A DNA stretch of 64,000 nucleotides from NCBI GenBank assembly GCA_030674185.1, contig CM060311.1:97699513-97763512 (forward strand). Reading direction: 5' to 3'. Made by a program: the position numbers and the translations under genes. Under the pieces are notes generated by a model. It had not been told where the DNA came from and did no database searches. It saw only the letters and a program-made list of their open reading frames with translations. Numbering within the stretch: the first letter of the stretch is position 1; each line of letters starts with the position of its first letter. The DNA comes from Monoplex corrugatus (taxonomy: Eukaryota; Mollusca; Gastropoda; Littorinimorpha; Ranellidae). Below are positions 21,114 through 64,000 of this stretch, in pieces.

Positions 21114-21195
<82 letters not shown>
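20893..21195. repeat. (CT)n and (CA)n microsatellite cluster
   Basis: CT-rich tract at 20898-21040 followed by about 100 bp of CA repeats at 21092-21195. Confidence 0.95.
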
Positions 21196-21200
<5 letters not shown>

Positions 21201-21334
21201 AGTGGCAGTGAGGTAAGTAGGCTACTTTTAAAAGAACAGCAGTAACAAATGATCAGTATGACTCTGAATAAGCCTTTAGCAAACTAATACAGGCCATAGA
21301 AGACAGAATGAGAATACACACTAACACTGAAGAC

Positions 21335-21412
21335 TTAGTATGCTATATAGACTGTGCAGCAATGTAATACCTGCGCAGCTAAGGCCAAACAATATGCATA
21401 CATGAGTCAAAC
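21335..21412 (+). mobile_element. SINE-A 3' fragment
   Basis: tatagactgtgcagcaatgt then aatacctgcgcagctaaggc match the 3' body of the SINE at 31870-31920. Confidence 0.5.
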
Positions 21413-22430
21413 AAAACAAATCAAAGCAAAACAAAAAACCTGCTGAGAATGAAAAACAAACAAACAAAAAGAAACAACAAGAACAACAACCAAAACAAAA
21501 CACTGATACAGTTTTATTAACACTATTTGAATGGAAATTTCAGAAACATGCAATATAAATCATACAAGGCTTATAACTTAAAGTTAAAAAATGGAAAATG
21601 ACAACCATGAAGGGGTTGGTTGGTTTGTTTTTTACATGTTGATTGTTTGTTTTTGTGGATATTTTCACTGCCCATCTTAATGCTCCAACCATTTGATGGT
21701 GTCAGTTTACTCCCTACATACTGCAAGTCCTCACCAGAACATACAGATTTATGCAGGGTTATGAAGTCTGCCAGATAATAATAATTACTGGCACAGTGGC
21801 AGATTTTTGGAGGAGCTCATATGGAATTATGCAAATGTGATGAATTCCTCTTCAACTCCAAACTCTATCACTAAAATGAAGAGTACAAAAACACTGTAAA
21901 TGTTTGCTCATAAAGCATTTAGTTTTAATCTATTGCTGTACATGATTCACAGTTAGACAGATGGTGCAGAGCTGGCAAAAAAATGTTTTTTATCAATAAT
22001 TTCTCCTTTGTTCAAAATGGTGTTCAGACATTGATGATTCATTGCTCAGATAAAGAACAGCAAACTAAAGCTGAACACAGACTGTAAACAGAAGTAATGC
22101 CTAGATCAGCTCTACTTCTCAACTTACATCAGTTGGTTAGCAGCAAGTCTGCAAATATTGTTGGTACTAATATTTCTTTCAAAACCTTTATGAAATACTT
22201 CAGGGTCAAGATAGACTGAAATTTGTGTAAAGATGCAAGAACACATTGATACTATGATAGCAATATCTGCCGTAAATCATATCCAGAGTTCAAAGAATCA
22301 CTTCCATCAGACCATGTCTGTCCCAAACAGCATGGAAACAACGTGTCTCCACAACAGTAACTGCCCAGCTAGACACTGTATCAGTGTATCTCTGTGCTCA
22401 CCTTACCAGCAGAACAAATTTCTCTATTAT
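21413..22430. other. Gene-free sequence
   Basis: I see no exon, RNA gene or clear repeat here apart from A-rich stretches at 21414-21500. Confidence 0.35.
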
Positions 22431-22640
22431 AACAAAAAGTTCAGAATAGTGCAGCAAGTCTAATCATGAACTTGATGAAGACAAAAAGGTATCATTCAGA
22501 GACCTTCACTGGTTACCAAGCAAATTGCTCTGCAAGTCTAAAATTGCAAACCTTGCATTTTGCCATTTGGATGGATTTTTACCACCTGCACCTTACCTTT
22601 CAGACTGCCTCTGCACATGTATTTCTGTGACGATGGTGCA
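22431..22640 (+). mobile_element. Decayed LINE fragment
   Basis: A plus-strand reading resembles VSFRDLHWLPSKLLCKSKIA followed by LAFCHLDGFLPPAPYLSDCL, the reverse-transcriptase C-terminal pattern LHWLPV...I.YK...L....L.G..P.YLSDL. Frame breaks on both sides. Confidence 0.5.
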
Positions 22641-22988
22641 TATGGCATTCATTCTGAGCGTGGAGATGTCGTCTTGAGAAACTGAAACTGAAACTGAAGC
22701 TCTGCACATATTAATGTCATGCACTGTGTAATCCTCAAAACAAAAGCTTTTTACAGGTACCAAAATATAATCTGTATTGCACAGCAGATCAGAACTCACT
22801 GTCAGCTGATCTGTGCTTAGACTCTAACTACCAAGTGTGTGGCATAGTGTGGTCATTCGTGTGTGTGTGTGCATATATGGCTATAGGTATATCATGTGTG
22901 TACATATGTTCGAACATTGTAGGTATGCATTCACTTGTGCATTCTTATTAGTGTTGTGTATTCTGAAGTGGGTGTGTATGTGATATAT

Positions 22989-24847
22989 TTGTGCTTCTGT
23001 GTTATTGCATTCTGTGCCGTGTACAACTACAATGTGTTGTGCTTCTGTGTTATTGCATTCTGTGCCGTGTACAACTACAATGTGTTGTGCTTCTGTGTTA
23101 TTACATTCTGTGCCGTGTACAACTACAATGTGTTGTGCTTCTGTGTTATTGCATTCTGTGCCTTGTACAATGTGTTATGCTTCTGTGTTATTACATTCTG
23201 TGCCTTGTACAATGTGTTATGCTTCTGTGTTATTACATTCTGTGCCTTGTACAATGTGTTATGCTTCTGTGTTATTGCATTCTGTGCCTTGTACAATGTG
23301 TTATGCTTCTGTGTTATTACATTCTGTGCCTTGTACAATGTGTTATGCTTCTGTGTTATTACATTCTGTGCCGTGTACAATGTGTTGTGCTTCTGTGTTA
23401 TTGCATTCTGTGCCTTGTACAATGTGTTATGCTTCTGTGTTATTACATTCTGTGCCTTGTACAATGTGTTGTGCTTCTGTGTTATTGCGTTCTGTGCCTT
23501 GTACAATGTGTTATGCTTCTGTGTTATTACATTCTGTGCCTTGTACAATGTGTTATGCTTCTGTGTTATTGCATTCTGTGCCGTGTACAACTACAATGTG
23601 TTGTGCTTCTGTGTTATTACATTCTGTGCCGTGTACAACTACAATGTGTTGTGCTTCTGTGTTATTGCATTCTGTGCCTTGTACAATGTGTTATGCTTCT
23701 GTGTTATTACATTCTGTGCCTTGTACAATGTGTTGTGCTTCTGTGTTATTGCGTTCTGTGCCTTGTACAATGTGTTATAAATGCTTCTGTGTTATTACAT
23801 TCTGTGCCTTGTACAATGTGTTATGCTTCTGTGTTATTGCATTCTGTGCCTTGTACAATGTGTTATGCTTCTGTGTTATTACATTCTGTGCCTTGTACAA
23901 TGTGTTATGCTTCTGTGTTATTACATTCTGTGCCTTGTACAATGTGTTATGCTTCTGTGTTATTATATGTATTCTGTGCCTTGTACAATGTGTTATGCTT
24001 CTGTGTTATTACATTCTGTGCCTTGTACAATGTGTTATGCTTCTGTGTTATTACATTCTGTACCTTGTACAATGTGTTATGCTTCTGTGTTATTATATGT
24101 ATTCTGTGCCTTGTACAATGTGTTATGCTTCTGTGTTATTACATTCTGTGCCGTGTACAATGTGTTATGCTTCTGTGTTATTATATTCTGTGCCTTGTAC
24201 AATGTGTTATGCTTCTGTGTTATTACATTCTGTGCCTTGTACAATGTGTTATGCTTCTGTGTTATTACATTCTGTACCTTGTACAATGTGTTATGCTTCT
24301 GTGTTATTATATGTATTCTGTGCCTTGTACAATGTGTTATGCTTCTGTGTTATTACATTCTGTGCCGTGTACAATGTGTTATGCTTCTGTGTTATTACAT
24401 TCTGTGCCGTGTACAATGTGTTATGCTTCTGTGTTATTATATTCTGTGCCTTGTACAATGTGTTATGCTTCTGTGTTATTATATTCTGTGCCTTGTACAA
24501 TGTGTTATGCTTCTGTGTTATTGCATTCTTGCCTTGTACAATGTGTTGTGCTTCTGTGTTATTACATTCTGTGCCTTGTACAATGTGTTATGCTTCTGTG
24601 TTATTACATTCTGTGCCATGTACAATGTGTTATGCTTCTGTGTTATTACATTCTGTGCCATGTACAATGTGTTATGCTTCTGTGTTATTACATTCTGTGC
24701 CTTGTACAATGTGTTATGCTTCTGTGTTATTACATTCTGTGCCTTGTACAGTGTGTTATGCTTCTGTGTTATTACATTCTGTGCCATGTACAATGTGTTA
24801 TGCTTCTGTGTTATTGCATTCTGTGCCATGTACAATGTGTTATGCTG
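22989..24847. repeat. 42-bp minisatellite, about 43 copies
   Basis: Unit of 42 bp: tgttatgcttctgtgttatt, acattctgtgccttgtacaa, tg. Variants carry an extra 6 bp (acaactacaatg) or 4 bp (ttatatgtattc). Because 42 is a multiple of three and the unit lacks stops in several frames, frames of up to 642 codons run through it (CFCVITFCALYNVL repeated); they are not credible genes. Confidence 0.97.
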
Positions 24848-25284
24848 ACTGGGTCCAAATAAGTTTGGAGGATAGCACTATACAACTACAAGAATCATTT
24901 GTGACCATTATTAAAACAGTGTCGTGATTTATCTTACTCTTAGCTTTGAAAAACTCTTAGCTTTAAAACACTGTATTGGTTTTGAGATAAAGGAGTGCTA
25001 TAAAAAGTGTTTATCAGCTAGTGTAGTTGGAGGAACTTACCCTAATCCTTTTGTAATTTTGTGATATATGCCATAACCATGCACCTTTTTCAGCCATTTA
25101 ATCAGCTCTGTTGTTACTGTTAGACAGGAATCCAAATGGCAGATCATCGGGCAGAATTCTTTTTATATTTTAAGAGTACTGAATTATCCCTTATGCCATC
25201 AGTCTTGCATGAATGCAAGCATTAAATTTTACAACAACTACTCAGTCTAAACATTTATCTCAGAAAAGTAATTGTTTAATTACA
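24848..25284. other. Gene-free sequence
   Basis: No recognised feature. Confidence 0.35.
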
Positions 25285-25287
25285 TTG

Positions 25288-25378
<91 letters not shown>

Positions 25379-25460
25379 TGCATGCGCGCGCGGGCGGGTG
25401 CGGGTGCGCACATGTGTGTGTGCGCGCGTGTTTTTGTGTGAGTGTGTGTGTGTGTGTGTT
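25285..25460. repeat. (GT)n microsatellite
   Basis: About 90 bp of near-pure GT, then a mixed GC/GT tract. Confidence 0.95.
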
Positions 25461-26045
25461 ATTCGAAATAAAGAAATAGTTAATTGTTTTTTCTCATAAC
25501 TATACAAAAAAACTGATGACATAAAATTAGCATGTCAAAGTCACAGTATGTATAACATATTTCAAAAACAATTAACAATGTTATTTTTCCTGGAAGTTTG
25601 TAGAACTTGTGGCATGTCGTGATGTAGTCAAATAATGTTTTAATTTCTTGACTTCGGTGTGAACAGTGACTAATATGATGCATTATTGAAGTAGTATGTT
25701 GATAAACAAGGCTGGCGTGCCTTCAATATCCTTCAACTACTTCACAGTAAGATCAGAATCTTTGACATCAGTGTGAAATCAGTTTTGTCAGTGGATTTAA
25801 AACAAGGAGGACAACTTAAACCAACACCCACATGCTCCAGACATTTACTAATAGATGTCTCAGGATCATCTTCAACATCAGATGGCCTATTGCCATTTTC
25901 AACATTGACTTGTGGAACAGGACAAGACACACTCCGATTGGAATGGAAATCAGGAAAATGAAATGATGGTGGACAGGCCAAACTCTGTGGGAAACTTCCT
26001 TGACTACCAGGCCACAGGTCCTTGACAGGAGCCCACAGTGAAATC
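25461..26045. other. Gene-free sequence
   Basis: A plus frame at 25773-25961 has low-complexity SGSSSTSDG text but no domain. Possibly part of the decayed LINE that follows. Confidence 0.3.
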
Positions 26046-26205
26046 AGAAATGGGAAGACCAAGACAGACATGGCGACAGAGTACTGACACAGAGGTGAAG
26101 GCAGCTGGAATGACATAGGCACAACTGAAGTGGATCTCCTTGAACTGAGCGCATTGGAGGAACATTATTACTACAGTCCTATGTTCCCCTGGGTGTTCAG
26201 AGGCT
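26046..26205 (+). mobile_element. Decayed LINE 3' terminus
   Basis: In a plus frame with stops it reads RPRQTWRQSTDTEVKAAGMT, then LKWISLN, AHWRNIITTVLCSP. This resembles the terminal GRPR.TW.......G....A.DR..WR.IV..L motif of RTE-like elements. Confidence 0.5.
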
Positions 26206-26351
26206 TAAGTTAAGTAATTCAAGTACATTGATTTGTATCATCTAAAACAGAAATTAATGGGGAAAAAACAAACTTGTAATAACTTGTACCAACAGTTTTG
26301 TTTTATCTTCTGACTATAGGGTTTCCAGTTAGAACACAAACAAGTGGCACC

Positions 26352-61205
<34,854 letters not shown>

Positions 61206-61215
61206 GTCTGTCTCT

Positions 61216-61805
61216 ATGTATTGTGTTGGTTTATAGTTTGTACTGGCTGTGGTACATTGTGTTGGTTTATAGTTTGTACTGGCTGTGGTACATTGTGTTG
61301 GTTGATAGTTTGTACCAACGCAATGTGACAACACAATGTACCACAACCAGTACAAACTATAAACCAACACACTGTACCACAACCAGTACAAACTATAAAC
61401 CAACACACTGTACCACAACCAGTACAAACTACAAACCAACACAATGTACCACAACCAGTACAAACTATAAACCAACACAATGTACCACAACCAGTACAAA
61501 CTATAAACCAACACAATGTACCACAACCAGTACAAACTATAAACCAACACAATGTACCACAACCAGTACAAACTATAAACCAACACAATGTACCACAACC
61601 AGTACAAACTATAAACCAACACAATGTACCACAACCAGTACAAACTATAAACCAACACAATGTGACAACACAATGTACCACAACCAGTACAAACTATAAA
61701 CCAACACAATGTACCACAACCAGTACAAACTATAAACCAACACAATGTACCACAACCAGTACAAACTATAAACCAACACAATGTGACAACACAATGTACC
61801 CCAAC
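61216..61805. repeat. 36-bp minisatellite with an internal orientation switch
   Basis: Bases 61216-61310 read gttggtttatagtttgtact then ggctgtggtacattgt. From about 61316 the same unit runs as its reverse complement (accacaaccagtacaaacta then taaaccaacacaatgt), about 13 copies. A head-to-head inverted repeat therefore starts 10 bp after exon 10. Confidence 0.95.
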
Positions 61806-62040
61806 CAATAGGGATTTATGACACTGGAAAACTCCCCAGAGATATGTCAGAATCAATTTTCATTGCATTTCCAAAGAAAACAGGGGCTTTAGAATGCAAA
61901 CTCCATCGCACAATCAGCTTGATGATCATGTAACAAAGATCTTATTAAGAATAATCATGATGAGGACAAGGAATAGAATCAAAAGTGAAATGGAAGAACA
62001 ATGTCGATTTGTCGGATGAAATGTAACAGCACAGTTAAGC
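61806..62040 (+). mobile_element. RTE-like LINE reverse-transcriptase fragment
   Basis: With frame breaks it reads TGKLPRDMSESIFIAFPKKT, GALECKLHRTISLM, then VTKILLRIIMMRTRNRIKSE and MEEQCRFV. This is the conserved P.....S.FI.IPKK....C...RTISL...ITKILLRII..R segment. Confidence 0.65.
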
Positions 62041-62451
62041 TAGTGGAGCTCATCATTGACTGTATTGTCCATTACACATGTTTAGAGGCAGAGTTTCACT
62101 GATATTTTTGTTGCATGTATTTTCATCCTGTATCTTGTAAGTTCCTGTGCAGTAGAAAATGTTTAATGGACAGGTGATATGAGTGGTATTATACAAAAGC
62201 GTTGTCGGGTCAAGCCTCTAGTAACCACATAATGCGATGCTACTTGTTCATAGTCAGCCTGTTGGTGACTAAACCAGCATCTCCATCTGGCGGCTAGTAA
62301 GGAGGGTATATGACATGACAGGATATTAAAAACAAGGCCTCTCAGAGGGTGGATGATCTCAGCTAGTATCGGTGGCCATTCACAAAACCCTGCTGCCTTT
62401 AAGAATCTTTGGAAAAATGAAAGACAAAGACAAAACTCGACACAAATCTGG
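62041..62451. other. Gene-free intron sequence
   Basis: No exon or recognised repeat seen. Confidence 0.35.
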
Positions 62452-63832
62452 AACTAGAGTTCTTAAGGCCGTTGGCTGTTGTTGTCACCCTGGATAAGTA
62501 TTCTTAAGGCTGTTGGCTGCTGGTCTCACCCTGGATAAGCATTCTTAAGGCCATTGGCTTCTGTTCTCACCCTGGATAAGTATTCTTAAGGCTGTTGGCT
62601 GTTGTCACCCTGGATAAGCATTCTTAAGGCCGTTTGCTGTTGTTGTCACCCTGGATAAATATTCTTAAGGCTGTTGGCTGCTGGTCTCACCCTGGATAAG
62701 CATTCTTAAGGCCGTTGGCTGCTGTTCTCACCCTGGATAAGTATTCTTAAGGCTGTTGGCTGTTGTCACCCTGGATAAGTATTCTTAAGGCTGTTGGCTG
62801 TTGTTGTCACCCTGGATAAGTATTCTTAAGGCTGTTGGCTGTTGTTGTCACCCTGGATAAGTATTCTTAAGGCTGTTGGCTGTTGTCACCCTGGATAAGT
62901 ATTCTTAAGGCTGTTGGCTGTTGTTGTCACCCTGGATAAGTATTCTTAAGGCTGTTGGCTGTTGTTGTCACCCTGGATAAGTATTCTTAAGGCTGTTGGC
63001 TGTTGTTGTCACCCTGGATAAGTATTCTTAAGGCTGTTGGCTGCTGGTCTCACCCTGGATAAGCATTCTTAAGGCCGTTGGCTGCTGTTCTCACCCTGGA
63101 TAAGCATTCTTAAGGCTGTTGGCTGTTGTTCTCACCCTGGATAAGTATTCTTAAGGCTGTTGTTGTCACCCTGGATAAGTATTCTTAAGGCTGTTGTTGT
63201 CACCCTGGATAAGTATTCTTAAGGCTGTTGGCTGTTGTTGTCACCCTGGATAAGCATTCTTAAGGCTGTTGGCTGTTGTTGTCACCCTGGATAAGTATTC
63301 TTAAGGCTGTTGGCTGTTGTTGTCACCCTGGATAAGCATTCTTAAGGCTGTTGGCTGTTGTTGTCACCCTGGATAAGTATTCTTAAGGCTGTTGGCTGTT
63401 GTTGTCACCCTGGATAAGTATTCTTAAGGCCGTTGTCTGTTGTTGTCACCCTGGATAAGTATTCTTAAGGCCGTTGGCTGTTGTTGTCACCCTGGATAAG
63501 TATTCTTAAGGCTGTTGGCTGTTGTTGTCATCCTGGATAAGTATTCTTAAGGCTGTTGGCTGTTGTCGTCACCCTGGATAAGTATTCTTAAGGCTGTTGG
63601 CTGTTGTTGTCACCCTGGATAAGTATTCTTAAGGCTGTTGGCTGTTGTTGTCACCCTGGATAAGTATTCTTAAGGCTGTTGGCTGTTGTTGTCATCCTGG
63701 ATAAGCATTCTTAAGGCTGTTGGCTGTTGTTGTCACCCTGGATAAGTATTCTTAAGGCTGTTGGCTGTTGTTGTCACCCTGGATAAGCATTCTTAAGGCT
63801 GTTGGCTGTTGTTGTCACCCTGGATAAGCAAG
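62452..63832. repeat. 41-bp minisatellite, about 34 copies
   Basis: Unit tattcttaaggctgttggct, gttgttgtcaccctggataa, g. Shortened units lack gttgttg or ggctgttg. Confidence 0.97.
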
Positions 63833-64000
63833 CCCTGTGACACTGTGACATTGCTGGTGTCAAGCTGTACTAGGTCTTGGCTTTCAACTTCATCATGGTG
63901 TGGATGGGAGACCTGCTTATCTGGCAACAGCTGGTCTTCCATATTCCCCCTGTTCTGGTTTGTGCACTGGTGTTCAGAATTAGGAATTGTACTTCAGACC
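63833..64000. other. Right window edge, unassigned
   Basis: No exon seen. The C-terminal KATNAL1 exons must lie beyond this point. Confidence 0.4.

Noticed and set aside
22991..24927. Overlapping plus-strand open frames of 355-642 codons
   Set aside because: The 42-bp unit is a multiple of three without stops. Several frames are open at once and the sequence is a cysteine-rich repeat with frame-shifting unit variants.

Overview
This window is animal nuclear DNA, most likely from a marine gastropod mollusc. Genes are spread over many short exons with GT-AG introns. The introns are packed with tRNA-derived SINEs, RTE-like and CR1-like LINEs, TTAA-flanked MITEs, long TG/CA microsatellites and very large minisatellites. 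The gastropod assignment rests on recognising the SINE bodies and on protein similarity recalled from memory; no database was searched.

Two host genes are present, arranged head to head and both cut by the window edges. On the minus strand, about 0.2-18.07 kb, are five coding exons of an SLC35F1/F2-like drug/metabolite-transporter-superfamily membrane protein. Reading phases match at every junction; the 3' part lies left of the window. On the plus strand, 26.35-61.2 kb, are exons of a katanin p60 A-like 1 gene (KATNAL1), a microtubule-severing AAA ATPase. They cover the MIT domain, linker, Walker A, Walker B, sensor 1 and most of the helical subdomain. About 60 C-terminal residues lie right of the window. 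A possible 5' exon of KATNAL1 sits near 20.6-20.73 kb.

The most interesting signal is in KATNAL1: the exon carrying Walker A and pore loop 1 is present twice (47968-48126 and 49813-49971). Both copies are 159 nt, phase 0-0, open and bounded by splice dinucleotides. They differ at 21 silent codons but only 4 replacement codons, and all four replacements lie in the last 18 residues, including Arg to His beside the pore-loop aromatic. This is the signature of an old pair of mutually exclusive exons, both under purifying selection.

About 26 kb (roughly 40%) of the window is tandem repeat with units of 21-74 bp. Several arrays can be traced to in-place amplification of a short segment of a SINE or other interspersed repeat: the two halves of the parent element still flank the array in the right order and orientation (838-3940 and 5026-6500; partly 10490-12783 and 52353-52960). 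Later elements have landed in the arrays (RTE fragment at 3941, CR1-like LINEs at 43693 and 59448).

Mobile elements include an apparently intact 1020-codon RTE/BovB-type LINE ORF antisense in a KATNAL1 intron (32014-35076), a Gypsy integrase C-terminal fragment between inverted repeats (35300-36410), and piggyBac-like TTAA elements. One TTAA element interrupts a SINE for which an empty paralogous TTAA site exists elsewhere in the window. Long open frames inside the repeats are artefacts of unit length and are not annotated as genes.
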